Of a stretch of 64,000 nucleotides of DNA, positions 10,785 to 22,752 are shown piece after piece. The notes below the pieces were generated by a model. The model ran no database searches. It was not told where the DNA came from and worked only from the letters and a program-made list of their open reading frames with translations. Position numbers and translations under genes: made by a program. The DNA is from Blepharisma japonicum (taxonomy: Eukaryota; Ciliophora; Heterotrichea; Heterotrichida; Blepharismidae), in the NCBI GenBank assembly GCA_949751835.1, contig CATKHK010000041.1, positions 62,001 to 126,000 of the forward strand, in the 5' to 3' direction. Each line of letters begins with the position of its first letter. Position 1 is the first letter of the stretch.

Positions 10785-13319
10785 ATATTATAAAATAGCC
10801 TATTAAATTAATTTTATTATCTTCTATCTAGAATAAAGTTAGTTAAAGTTAAATTAGTTAAAAAGCCTTAGTCCTTCGGTAATTAGAGTGGGACTTTTTA
10901 TAATTTAATTAAAGTAAAATATACTAGGAATAAATTAGAGGCTGATAAGCTTTTTTTGTGTTGTCACAATTTGACACTATTCTACACCTAAAATTAAATG
11001 GATTTATGCTCCACTCTCCTCTGATAATTTTTAACAGAATATATACCTTTGATTGCCTTCACTTATGCTTATTTGCTATTTTCTTCCCAGTGCCTGGTCT
11101 TCTTTCTGCCTCAGTTTCTGCTTCAATTTCTATTTCAATTCCTACTTCAATTCCTGCTTAAATTCCTGCTCCATTTTCTTCTAAAATTCCTCTCCTTTTT
11201 TGTTCTTTCCTCTTGAATTTTTTGACTCTTCTCCCTATTTAGTTTACCCAACTGAATTGACACCTTTCGTCTTGTCAAAAATCTGTACAGTTTCTCCTCC
11301 ATCTTCATACTGTCAGCGCCAATTCTTCATGTCATAGACCTGAAAGAATATTTAGCAGGCTTCTATTGGCTATGATCAGCTTTATCACCATCAAGAAACT
11401 CATCAGTTCTATAGCAGAACAATATATTTTCCCTATTGTAAAATAACTATCAAAATTAACCAAATTCTTTGGTATTTCACCAGCCCTGCACAACCTTCAT
11501 TCTTTTTCTGCAGCTGTTTTGGGAAGGAAATTTAACTTCTCAAATTGTGCAAAAGTAAAAAATGTATAATTAAATTTGGTGCAGACACAATCATTTCATT
11601 CTAGAGCTGCCTATTAATTAAAATCTTGGAAGAGCTATTCCTGGAACTCTTCTTATAATGAAACTATCAAGGTTTGAATGGAAGATGGCTAAAAAATTAT
11701 TGATATTAAAAACAGTAGCGTTTATTAGAAGTCTATCATTTTTATATGTTCAAACTTAGCCAAACAAAAGTCATCCTCTTTTAGAGGCTTATTCTAGTTC
11801 TTGTAATCATAATTACGATCATCCTTATACATTAACTTTGACACTCATTTTATCAATTATAACTATAGAAAGCAGCTTGTTTTTATGCATGTTGATTTTC
11901 TCACAGAAATTCCTAATTACTTCAGACTTTTTTTTTCGTTATTACATCCTCGTATTCTGATTCTGTAAACAGATTTTGCAGTAAAAAACAGCATAAAAGT
12001 TTCATAAAATTGCTTCCTAAAAAGCATATAGCCAGCAGGAAGCTAAAATGATCCCATAGAAACATAGAAAATTTACCTAATCTTTAAATAAGGAGATTTA
12101 GCATGAAAAACTGAAGAATCTGCAGCCTGTGCCCAATTAAATGCAATGAAGACACACTTATCTGCATATGAACTACTCAAAAGGGAAAAAGAAAAGTTGT
12201 TCGCTGAGTCAACTTTAGCCTAGCCCAATTAATTGTTAGAAAAAACAGAATAAGCATTATAACTGATTAAACTTTAAAAACTTGTCTCTGAGAGTCGATA
12301 AATTTTGCCCTATAACCCCTGAAAGCTCTGTTAAGTTAACTGTTGGGCTTGAAAAGTCAGTGCCAAGGCCCCAATATCAATTTTATATAATGCCAGGAAT
12401 CATTTTTGGGATTTTTAATCAATTACTGACATTTTTTGGCTTTAGATTGTGCTTTTCTTTGAATAGATAATTCTTTATGTAGTTGAAGCTACTTTTCTAT
12501 CCAATTTCTTTTATAAGAGCTTCTAATTTAAATTACTTTAAAGTTATTGCTTTGCAAGTTAATGCTTAATTTTTCATTCTTATTTTAGGAAGTAAAGCTA
12601 AAAAAAGTCTTATAAGTTTGAATTTTTTAAGGCTCATTTTGGAATTGATTAATAATTTAAGGATAAGAAAAATCTATATCAATTAATATGAAAACTGTTG
12701 CTTTATTCTTTATTTTAATAGGGATTTGTGAATATAATAAACATTTTGAAAATAATCAAAAGAATGCAGATCCTTATATTCTCTTTAGAATTTAGTGAGC
12801 TATTAGATTATATTAATTATTTGAATTTTCAATAATAAATTTGATTTTTGCTATTATGGCTATGAAATGCAATGCTTAGATTAAAGCATTTTTTATCGTT
12901 ATGCTTTCCAGGATTTTTGATCTAAATAATATCAGCAGATTTCATACTTGATTATGATATAAAATAATTCAGTATATTATATCTATTTAATCTAAACTCA
13001 ATAGAAAGTGCATTGACTTGTGCAAGCATTGCATTTTTAATAGTAAAACATCAATTTCTTAAACACTTAATCTTATATCATTTAGAATATCTCGCATGTT
13101 CTTCTGTATAAACTCGTTGACTATGAGGCAGAATTATTTTGTGTGGCTTATCAAAGTTTAATTTTTTGGAATTTTTCTAAAGCTGGGATAGCGATAGATC
13201 GAGCCTATTTAATCTTAAGCAATTAATAATGTATTTATAAAAGCTATAAATAAGTGTTGCTATTAAAATCAATATATCTCAGATTTTTTATCATAAATGG
13301 AGAAGCCCATAAAACTTTG
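10785..13319. other. long stretch without an intact gene
   Basis: 2.5 kb of AT-rich sequence with only scraps. On the minus strand around 11340-11240 the sequence YDMKNWRWQYEDGGETVQIF is protein-like when TGA is Trp, but it is closed by stops on both sides; it may be the residue of an unrecognised gene. Near 11100-11180 there is a short Ser/Ile-coding (minus: Glu/Ala/Ile) degenerate repeat of about 12 nt units. Nothing else supported. Confidence 0.4.
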
Positions 13320-14590
13320 ACAATAAATTAGAGAATAATTGAGTTTTGCTTCTGGACTTGTGTCGTTTATCACATAAAATGATCTAAACTTTTATTCTTC
13401 ATTTAATGTTATAGATTTTAACATATTGCAGCCTTTCTTCTGCAAAGATGTTAGAGTCTTTTATTTCCTTTTGCAGTTTTTCAATATAATATTTGGATTG
13501 ATCTTTCTCTTTAATTCTTTCGATCATGATTTATAAAAATAATTTCCAATTAAATTAAGCGCATTATCCTCTATATAAAATAAAATTAACCTTTTCACAT
13601 CAAAATCTGCTAAATTTCTTTTGATAATATATAAATTGCATAAATAATGCAGATATATCCATTTGCATCTCTATACTTACTATTTAAATTTTTATCACTC
13701 AAGTTTCATTTAATACTTTTATTATATCTTTTACTTAAATGAGATATGATTTTGTTTATTAAAGATTTAAATTTGAATTTTTCCTTATTTGTTTATTTTC
13801 CTCACATATGTTGTGCTGTATCAATTTTTGATAATCCATAGCAATTTTACTAATAAATCCGCTTATCTTCTTAATTATGCCATCTCTTAAATTTGATAAT
13901 ACTCTTTTCATTCGCGATTTAAACTCAATCTTTTCAAGCCAAACTATTGTTTCTCATTTATTAAAGCTGATGTTCATATTAATTGATCTTTTTTTATTTC
14001 TTTATCATTGAAGTCTTTCAAATTCATATTTCTTACCCTAGGGCTTTTACTTTCTCCTTATCATTTTATCTACTATTTCGAAATTTTGTAATAACTGCCT
14101 CATAATTTTTTGTTCTTTAATAATGCTCTATTTTAGCCTTTCTAATGCTAAATTGTTTAGCTTGAAGATCTTCAATTTTAGTCGATATTTTGTTTTTTGA
14201 TTTCTACTCTTCAAATTGGCTTTTAAGCTCTTCAGTCTGTCTATCATAAATTTCTTTCAATTGTTTTTGATCTTCGAAAATCTTTACAAATACTTCTTAT
14301 TCTATTTTAAGATTCAAGATCCTTCATTGATTTCACATATCTTTGATATCTTTCCTAAAATCATATTTTCCAACATTTTGTAATATATAAAATTTTCATC
14401 AAATAAATTGTGTCAATAATTGGATTAGTATTTATCTCAGCTACTTTATGATTTCTCCTATTAAAGATTTATGCTCTACTTCTTCGAGGCTATTTATTGT
14501 AATCTTATGCATTCTCAATCAAAATTTCGAGGCAATGCCAACTTGCTTGCTTGACTTCAATTCTGTTAATATTTTTAAAAATGTTTATAA
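13320..14590 (-). pseudogene. decayed coiled-coil gene, copy 2 plus upstream block
   Basis: The minus-strand ATG at 13527 opens MIERIKEKDQSKYYIEKLQK then EIKDSNIFAEERLQY, clearly the same protein start as at 10784, and is cut by a stop after ~45 codons. To its right, 13560-14590 contains helical pieces (for example QLKEIYDRQTEELKS near 14210) with many stops. It aligns by eye with 16490-17530, so the two blocks are duplicates lying just downstream of the dioxygenase pseudogene and the intact dioxygenase, respectively. Confidence 0.55.
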
Positions 14591-14608
14591 CGTTAATTTC
14601 TAATTAAA

Positions 14609-15301
14609 TTAATATGATGCATCTGGACTTTCATTTTTCCAGAGATTGATCAGTCTAAGCTCTTCTTTCAAGCTGTCAACTGCTGTAAGTGGTGGGTATT
14701 TCGCAGCTGTTTCTTCTCTTGACAATGGGAATCCATCAGCAAATTCTTCCCCCGGATGCAGAACCATGTCATGTCTGATATGGCTGAGCAAGGTACTGCT
14801 GAATCTTCAATCTCTCTTGCTGTATTACTGATGCTTGTGTCATTTCATTAAAATAACTTCATGGTACCCTGCTAAGACGTATTTTCCTGTTATATATTCA
14901 TAAAGTTTTCTAGCTTGAAGGGGTAAACAGCCACTAGGCACTGAGATCAATTTTTTGTTATTTCTAAGCCAAGCTGCAAGGTCTGGGAATCTTGATTTTC
15001 TGTGAATTGTGATGATGCTAAGTCATAGTGGTAGCCTGCGAAAACTGACCCTTTGCCGAATTCATTTAGGTCAGAGCCAGTTGAGGCATGCAGATGAGGA
15101 GCACCTCTAAGCATGTCGACAATTTTTTTGGCTGGACGCCAGCAGTGATTTCGAGTATCTATTACAACGGTTTTTACAGTTCTGAGTATGAGACTTTCCC
15201 AAGTATTCGTTAGTACAGTCTATTGTGGGAAATCTTAAGGAACGAGATTTTCGTATTCGACATCTGAATACTAAGCTGAGAATTCGCAGATTCTCCTTCA
15301 A
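14609..15301 (-). pseudogene. truncated 2OG-Fe(II) dioxygenase pseudogene
   Basis: Nucleotide-level copy of the C-terminal ~60% of the intact gene at 17544-18683, matching from about residue 145 to the end. The 3' portion (HIRHDMVLHPGEEFADGFPL ... ESPDASY) is still readable, while the middle is shifted: the segment for the HxD iron motif lies in a different frame, and the 5' part is scrambled by small indels. The N-terminal third is missing. The stop context and the flanking 3' block are shared with the intact copy, so this is a tandem duplicate that died. Confidence 0.85.
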
Positions 15302-17530
15302 GTATATATAATTTTAGGAATTTCGTAAAACATTAATTATAATTGTGATACCCTTACCTCTCAAATCATCGATAATCTCATTTATTAACGATTTAAACTC
15401 AACCTCTTTTAGTTTGACTATTTTTTCTTGTTATCTTCAAGCTGAAGTTTATTCATAATGTTCTTTCTATTTGTAATTCATTTAATTCTCTTAATTCTCT
15501 TATTTCTGCATTTCTGCCTTTCAGTGCTTTTTTCCAGCTTATATTTTTTTCTACTATTTCTAAGCTTTTTCAATAGCTGCCTCTAGATTCTCAAATCGCT
15601 TCTCATAATTTTCAAATAGTTTCTCGCTAATAAATTTTTTTTCATGGCCTATTAGAGTCTCTGCAAGCACTGCATTTTTAGCTCGAAAATCTTCAATTAT
15701 CTCCTTAAATTTTTCTTTTTATACCTTCTCTTCATTAATGCTTTTAAGTTCTGCAGTCTGCTTATCATAAATTTCTTACTGTTGCTTCTGCTCTTCATTA
15801 GCCTTTATAAGTACTTCTTTTTTTTATAAGTACTCGCATCCTTTTTTTAATTCATCAATTTTCTATGTCTTTACTATAATTTTATTTTGCAGCGTTTTCA
15901 TTTTTTTTCATATTGAACAATTTTTAGGTATGCATATATAATGCTTTAATTACTTCTTCCTGTGTTTCTTTGTATTCCTCAAAGAAAACTTCATTATCCT
16001 AATGCCTATCAACAACTCAATTTGTAGCTAGAGGACTTTTTTATTCAACTCTTCATTTCTCATTTTAATGCTTTCTTTTTCCTCGTATATCTTTTGAGTG
16101 CATGATTTAAGGTTTTCAAGCTCTTTAAAAATCTTTGATGATCTGATTTTCTAATTCTAAGCTGAGTTTTTTGCATATCTGTAAGAGGGAAAATTCTGGA
16201 GAATTGTTTCTAAAGGGCTCCAATTGTTTCACCTCTTGAATGACTGAAGGAATAAGGAAAAAAATCTCTTCGATATATCTTAGTGATTTCTTATATAAAA
16301 TCTTCTATTTCTTCTAAGCTTGCGTGGTTTAATGATATAACTTTTCTTCTTCATTTAATATGATAAATTCAAGATATTAAAGTTGTTTTTCTGCAAAGAT
16401 ACTGAAGTTTTTATTTCTTATGTAGCTTTTCAATATAGAAGCATTTTAATAGATCTTTCTCTCAATCATATATTATAATAAAAATTTCCAATTAAATTAG
16501 CGTATTATCCTCTTTATAATATAAAAATTAGCTTTTTCACATCAAAATACTGCAAAATTTCTTTGATTAATATATAAATTTCATAAATAATGCAGATACA
16601 TTCATTTGCATCTATATGTTTATTATTTAAATTTTATCATTTAAGTTTCATTCCATATTTTATTTGTTCTTTTACTTAAATGAGATATGATCTCCTTTGT
16701 TGAAGATTTAAATTTGAGTTTTCTCTTATTTGCTTCTTCACTTCACATGTGCATGTGCTCTATCAATTTCTGATAATCCACAGAAATTTTACTAATAAAC
16801 CTGCTTAACTCCATCTCTTCAACTGGAGAATAGTCCTTTATTCACGATTTAAAATCAATTCTTCTAGTCTTACGATTTTTTCTCATTTTTTCAAGCTGAT
16901 GCTTTTATTAATTGATCTTTTATTTCTGATCCATTGTAGTCTTTTTATTACTTTCAGGGTCTTTTACTTTCTTCTTGTCTTTTTTTCTACTATTCGAAGT
17001 ATTGCAATAACTGCCTCATGATTTTCAATTATTCCTCATGATTTTTTGTCCGTTTTATGCTCTATCTTATCCTTTCTAAGTGCTACATTGCTGGTTCAAA
17101 AATCTTCAATTTAATATCGATATTTTTATTTTTGACTTCTTCTCTTTATTATGGCTTTTAAGCTCTGCAGTCTGTCTATTATAAATTTCTTTCCATTGTT
17201 TCTGCTCTTCAAAAACTTTTACAAGCACCTCTTTTTCTTTTTTAAGATTCAAGATCCTTCATTGATTTCATCAATCTTTATATCTTTTATCTCTTGATAT
17301 GTGTCCAGCTTCTTATAATACATAAAATTTTCATCTATAAAATTGTCTCAATAATTGGATTAGTGTTTTACTCAACTACTCTATGATTTCTCCTATTAAA
17401 AAACTTAAGCTCTCTTTCTTTATGGCTACGTATTGAAACTCATGCATTCTTAATCAAAATTTCGAGGCAATACCAGCTTGCTTGCTTGATTTCGATTCTA
17501 TTTATATTTTTAAAAATGTTTATAACGTTA
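15302..17530 (-). pseudogene. decayed coiled-coil gene, copy 3 plus duplicated block
   Basis: The minus-strand ATG near 16465 opens MIERKIY followed by homology to copies 1 and 2 (SIFAEKQL, LNEEEKL). Further left come readable helix pieces such as EVKQLEPFRNNSPEFSLLQI and KIYEEKESIKMRNEELNKK, separated by stops. 16490-17530 duplicates 13560-14590. There is no long open frame despite 2.2 kb of coding-like, Lys/Glu-biased sequence. I interpret this as a dead coiled-coil gene rather than one with many introns, because the breaks are not 15-nt GT...AG units. Confidence 0.5.
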
Positions 17531-17543
17531 ATTTCTAATTAAA

Positions 17544-18683
17544 TTAATAGCCTCTGCTGGCTGGCGCATCTGGGTTTTCATTTTTCCAGAGATTGATCAG
17601 TCTAAGCTCTTCTTTCAAGCTGTCAGCTGCTGTAAGTGGTGGGTATTTCGCAATTGTTTCTTCTCTTGGCAATGGGAATCTATCAGCAAATTCTTCCATC
17701 GGATGCAAAACTACATCATGTCTGATATGGCTGAACAAGGTGCTGCTGACTCTCCATAGAATTCTGCCAGTCTCTCTTGCTGTATTAACTGCTGCTTGTG
17801 TTCTGTCATTAAAAACAACCTCATGATACCCTGCTAAGACATATCCTCCTGTTATATATTCAAAAAGTTTCCCAGCTTGAAGTAGTAAGCAGCCACTAGG
17901 TACCGAAACATCAATTTTTTTGTTATTTCTAAGCCAAGCTGCAAGGCCTGGGAATCTTGATTTTCCGTGAATTGTGATGAAGTTTAAATCATAGTGGTAG
18001 CCTGCGAAAACTGACCCTTTGCCGAATTTATTTAGGTCAGAGCCAGTTGGGGCAAGAAGATGTGGAGCACCTCTGAGCATGTCGACGATTTTTTCTGGCT
18101 GGACACCGGCAGCGATTTCGAACATTCTTACGACGGTTTCTACAGTTCTGAGCATAAGACTTCCCCAGGTGTTCATTAGTTCAGTCCATTGTGGAAAATC
18201 TGGAGGGACGACGTTTTCGTATTCGACATCTGAGCGGTGGGCTGAGAAGTCGCCGATTCTCCAGAAGTATCTCCACTTAGCATCATATTGCGGTGGGCAC
18301 TCAGTCACTGCTTTTGAGTCTTCTGGCAAATTATTAATTCTTTCACAATGGTTCCTCGCCTTTTCGACATTTTCTGGTGTCGCTCCAACTTGGAAGTGTA
18401 GCTCAGGGTGGACTTCAGCCACTTTTTCTCCATTGTAAAGCTGATTCCCAGCTCTTCTGAAGTAATGCTCCATCATATCGAGGAAGTCCCAGTTGATTTG
18501 TTCGTTAACTCTAGGATCACGGGCAATTAAGATCCCTGTATTGTGGAAAGTTTCAACGACTTTTTGACATTCGTCTCTTACTGCTGGAGGAATAGGCTCG
18601 TGAGGATGGTGAGCCAGATGGTCGAGAAATCCACCAAGGTCAACTACAAGTGGGGCGTCCATTGATTTATTATAAGAAACCAT
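17544..18683 (-). CDS. 2-oxoglutarate/Fe(II) dioxygenase, isopenicillin-N-synthase-like
   Basis: 379 residues, intact. The double-stranded beta-helix carries the iron triad His230-x-Asp232 (GYHYDLNF) and His287 (AGYHEVV), and the co-substrate pair Arg311-x-Ser313 (WRVSSTLF). A DIN-type N-terminal domain precedes it. Family members oxidise small molecules or hydroxylate substrates using Fe(II), O2 and usually 2-oxoglutarate; the substrate is not predictable. Note GC-richer codon use than the decayed surroundings. A dead partial copy lies ~3 kb downstream on the same strand. No introns and no internal TGA needed. Confidence 0.9.
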   Translation of the reverse strand: MVSYNKSMDAPLVVDLGGFLDHLAHHPHEPIPPAVRDECQKVVETFHNTGILIARDPRVNEQINWDFLDMMEHYFRRAGNQLYNGEKVAEVHPELHFQVGATPENVEKARNHCERINNLPEDSKAVTECPPQYDAKWRYFWRIGDFSAHRSDVEYENVVPPDFPQWTELMNTWGSLMLRTVETVVRMFEIAAGVQPEKIVDMLRGAPHLLAPTGSDLNKFGKGSVFAGYHYDLNFITIHGKSRFPGLAAWLRNNKKIDVSVPSGCLLLQAGKLFEYITGGYVLAGYHEVVFNDRTQAAVNTARETGRILWRVSSTLFSHIRHDVVLHPMEEFADRFPLPREETIAKYPPLTAADSLKEELRLINLWKNENPDAPASRGY

Positions 18684-19045
18684 TTAGAACCATATAGAAT
18701 TTAGGAGATATTAAAAGATATTCCATTGATTTTTAATGGCAAAGAATATGAATTGGAATTAAGAACTTGAAAGCTGAAAAATAGAAGGAGGAGAATATTA
18801 AAAAAATAAATAATTAAATGAGGAAAGAAAGAAATTTTGTAAGAGATAAATTAAGGCTTATTAAAATTTTTAATTTTGAGAGCATTTTATTTGAATTTTA
18901 TAGTCTCTAATACAAAATACAGTATTTAAGAATATTTTGCGAAGAAATCAGCCCTTTTAAGTTATTTGGTGAACAATATTTCAGAATTATCAGCCATTTT
19001 GGCATCATAAATACCCTTATTTTAATTAATATATCAATTTTACAA
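18684..19045. other. intergenic region upstream of the dioxygenase
   Basis: 362 bp of AT-rich sequence between the dioxygenase start and the kinase stop, both on the minus strand. It should hold the dioxygenase promoter. No other signal seen. Confidence 0.4.
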
Positions 19046-20947
19046 CTACTCGGCAATAAAAGTCCAATTTTCCAGCCTGTTTCCGTCACTTTCAGGAGAA
19101 TGCTGTCTTCCTCGAACTTTATATTGTGGCATATTCGTAGGTGGGATAAATTTTCTGCCAGGTTTTGGAGGTTTTAGCTCCCTTTTCATGACTTTCGCCC
19201 AGTCAATCCCGTTAAAAAACTCATATCTTTTGATTTCTTCTGCGTCATAATGGCTTCCTAGTCTTCTATTCGGGTCCCTTTCTAGCAGCCCTTTTAATAG
19301 ATTTTTAGCATCTGGACTTAGAAAAGGAGGAAGCTTTAATTTTGCGTTTTGGATGTTATAGAAAAGCTGTTCCCTATTATTTGCATAATAAGGTGGGGCT
19401 CCTACAAGCATTTCGTATAGTAAAACTCCTAATAAATACCAATCCACAGCTTTCCCATGCCCTTTTCTTTTAAGCATCTCTGGCGCTAAATATGCAACAC
19501 TCCCACAAAACGATTTCGCTGAATTATTATCATAAACCCCTTCTTTCGATAACCCAAAGTCAGTAAGCATTGCATGTCCTTGGGCATCTAATACTACATT
19601 ATCTGGCTTTAAATCTCTATAAATAATATCTCTTTTATGTAGCTCTTCTAACGCTAATAAAATTTCACATAAATAAATTCTTGCTCTTTTCTCTTCAAAC
19701 CTTTTTTCTTTTACTATATAAGACGTCAAATCACCTCCAGGGCAATAATCAAGTATTAAAAATAATTTATCAGTAGTCTGAAATGCATATTTTAGCCCTA
19801 CAATAAAAGGATGATTAAAATAGCTCATCACATTTCTTTCTGTCAGGGCATATTTTACTAGATTTTGGCCTATAATTTTATTTTTTCTCAAAATTTTCAT
19901 AGCATATAGCTTGTCAGTGCCTATTTTTTTTACTAAAAATACCTCCCCAAAGCTTCCTTTTCCCAGCTGAGAAATTGCTTCAAAATCGCTAGCAGTCACT
20001 TTTTTCTTTTCAATTTTTTCTTCTTCATCAAAAACTGGGACTTTTGATGCTTTTTCTTTGCCTTTATCATTAGGGATAAATGGTGTTGATAGTCTTTGCA
20101 TCATTTGCTCGACTTCTGCTTCTTCAAAGGTCTGTATTTCGATAGTCTCATCTTCCTGCGAAGGCAGTGGGGAATCTGGGACAGCTTTTTGTGTCTGCTT
20201 ATTAAAAGCTGCTATAAGTGGCTGATACCCATAGTCTATTGCAATATCTAATGGTTTTTTCCCTTTGATATCTGCTATATCAGTTCTTGCGCCTGCAGAG
20301 AGTAGGATTTTTGTGACTTTTTTCTTACCATTTAAGCATGCAATATGTAGAGGAGTCTGCCAATTATTGTCCTGGGAGTTTATATCTCCATTTTCAGCTT
20401 TTTCTAATAAAGCTTCTATTACTTTTACATTTCCGATTTCTACAGCTAAATGTAAAGGGGTTTTATTGTCTTCTCCTCGAAATGACAGCTGAGCCTTTAA
20501 TGATCCGTAGACTTTTTCATCGAGTAAACTTCTACAGAGGTCAGGGTCAGCTGTTTCTATAGCTTCTCAAAGCATTTCATTCATTTTTCGTTTATTTGAG
20601 TATAAATGTTTAGGGTTTCTTATAGGCTCTGTGTGGAATTGGCTTAGATCTTTGTCGTTGAAATTTTGATCTTGGTAGACTGCTTGGGTTTTTTCGGTGA
20701 CTGTTAAGGATTTTTTTCTTGTAAATTTTGGGGAAGTCTCATCATGTGTAATAGGCTTTTGGATAGTTTTTTTGGGGTTTTTAGACTTGCTATAATGAGA
20801 TATATTACTTGCATCTTCTGCTGTTTTATTTTGACTGTCAAAATGGTTAGATGACATAAAATTATCGATGTCTATAGATGGACGAGCTTGATAGCACGCT
20901 AACCCTGATAGAAGCTTACGTAGTCCTGCGAAAAGTCCTCCTTCCAT
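19046..20947 (-). CDS. ankyrin-repeat AGC-family Ser/Thr protein kinase
   Basis: 633 residues with TGA read as Trp in EMLWEAIETADPDL. The order is a Ser/Lys-rich N-terminus (1-125), ankyrin repeats (~127-255; TPLHLAVEIGNVKVIEALLE, TPLHIACLNGKKKVTKILL, KPLDIAIDYGYQPLIAAF), an acidic linker, then the kinase domain (~321-580). Glycine loop GKGSFGEV, catalytic Lys ~351, YRDLKPDN (Asp ~445), DFG ~463-465, APE ~488-490. An AGC C-tail ends in a hydrophobic-motif-like ENWTFIAE. The YRDLKPDN variant and C-tail place it in the AGC group near PKA/PKB/PKC. The ATG at 20947 (MEGGLFAGLRKLLSG) is preferred to the upstream in-frame ATG at 20983. Confidence 0.92.
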
Positions 20948-22752
20948 GTTATTAAGATTACAGATAAATAATTTAATTTGCATTTAATAGCAATTATTAA
21001 ATAAACGCATCCCACCAATATTGATATAAAAACTTGATAAATATAATAAATTAGCTAAAATTTATTTTGTTTAAAAAGTTTATTTAACTATGGCTCTTAA
21101 AAACCTTGGAAACTACAGGATTTGCTTAAAATTCGAACAAAAGATTTAAATATGAAAAAAACCTCTATATGTCATAGTGAAAAGAAATCATTATCTCCTG
21201 CAAATGTGCAAACTAATGAGTAAATTTCCTATTAAATTTAAACGATAAAAAATTTTTCACTCATATAAGCGTTACACATAATACACTCCTTAGAATACCA
21301 AAAGAGAGAGTCATATAAAAGAGCACGTGCTATTACCATATAAGAAACATATCAATATCTCATATTAACAGCTAAACTAGGAAGACCATAAAATAGGAAC
21401 CCTTGGCAAACTATTGTGTAAAAATGATAAATGCCTGCCTCATAGGTTTATAACATCCAATATATTATTAAATAATGCATTCAGCCATATCATAGAAAAG
21501 CACAAAAAGTTCGTTTTTTAATGAAATAGGGTTTTTTTAGGCGCAAAAAAATGTCAAAAGGTAACTCAAACAAACTGTACTTCTTTGTGTATTTAGATAC
21601 CAAATTTTCTATCAGAAACATATGCCAAAGTGTGCAACAAATTGCCTAAATCTTATACGAAATCAAGCTATACGTCTCACTGTTTTTTTCTATTCTGCAG
21701 AAATATAAAGAAGAACATCATGTATCCTAAAATTAAGAATCAATTCTTTTATAGTGATAATACAACCATTATTTCACTATATCCCCCATAAATTGGAACT
21801 CATTAACAAAAAAAAAAATTTTTAGCATAAATTTTGGCACTCATTATTTATGTTTTACTGTAGATAGTTTGTTGGAATGAATTTTGAATTTATTGTATAA
21901 TGATTTAAATAGATGGCATGATTCTATAGCAAATTATAATGATATTATTATTAAAGTCTATTTCTAATTAAAAATTCTAGTTCTTATTGCTAGCACGAGC
22001 CGTTACTATATTGAACCATCTAACACTTATTTTATCTTAAATTGATGCAAATTAATTTATCATAAATTAAATATTTGATGTCATTTTTGATGCTTAAAAT
22101 ATTTTTGATTCCTTAATTACAGCTGCAAAGGTTATTTTAACAAATTAGAACTTAGAAGAATGAAAAATGAAAAAATGGAAAATAGAAAGTTCGAAGAAAA
22201 TATAATTAAAAGTGTGCGATTAGGATTAGGAAATAGAAATCTGAATCAAAAAGTTTGAAACATAAAATTAAAGGTATGGGTCTAGTTAAAATAGAAACAA
22301 AATATAAGCTCAATGACTAAGCTTCAATTATTTAATTAATTACATTATTGTTTCTCTTGTTTATCTGGAAGGCTAATTAATAATCTCTGTCAAAACGATA
22401 GATTAATATAGAAGGGTGGTCTTGCATTCATATAAATTATATATATATAATTTTCTCTGATTTTTTATTGTTGGAGGTATTATTGATAGTTTTTGTGCTC
22501 ATGCCTGCTACTGATATTATTCTAAATGGCCTAAGCGCTTTTTAGGCTCAAAAATCCCTGGAATTTAAAAAATTTAAAAATTTAAATTTTAGTGCTATTT
22601 AATATTTTTTGCGAAATCATCCAACAATATCAAGATTAATAAAATTTATTACGATTTCTACCTAATTTATTATGAGAATTTCTATCAATTAATTTTCCTA
22701 ACTCCAGTTTTTTTCATTTATCAAGTCTTATATTGCTTATTTATTAATAAAA
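20948..22752. other. long divergent intergenic region
   Basis: 1.8 kb between two divergently read genes. It is AT-rich with many stops in all frames and contains an AT-only microsatellite-like tract near 22440. No gene, RNA or repeat copy recognised. Confidence 0.5.

Noticed and set aside
10958-11161. 67-codon plus-strand ORF with Ser/Ile repeats
   Set aside because: Produced by a degenerate ~12-nt repeat; composition unlike the real genes here, and an alternative minus reading is equally repetitive.
18019-18438. 139-codon plus-strand ORF
   Set aside because: Antisense shadow of the dioxygenase gene, which has all catalytic residues on the minus strand.
22435-22455. AT-only tract as a replication origin or telomere-addition site
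   Set aside because: Too short and common in this composition; no telomere repeat in the window to support it.
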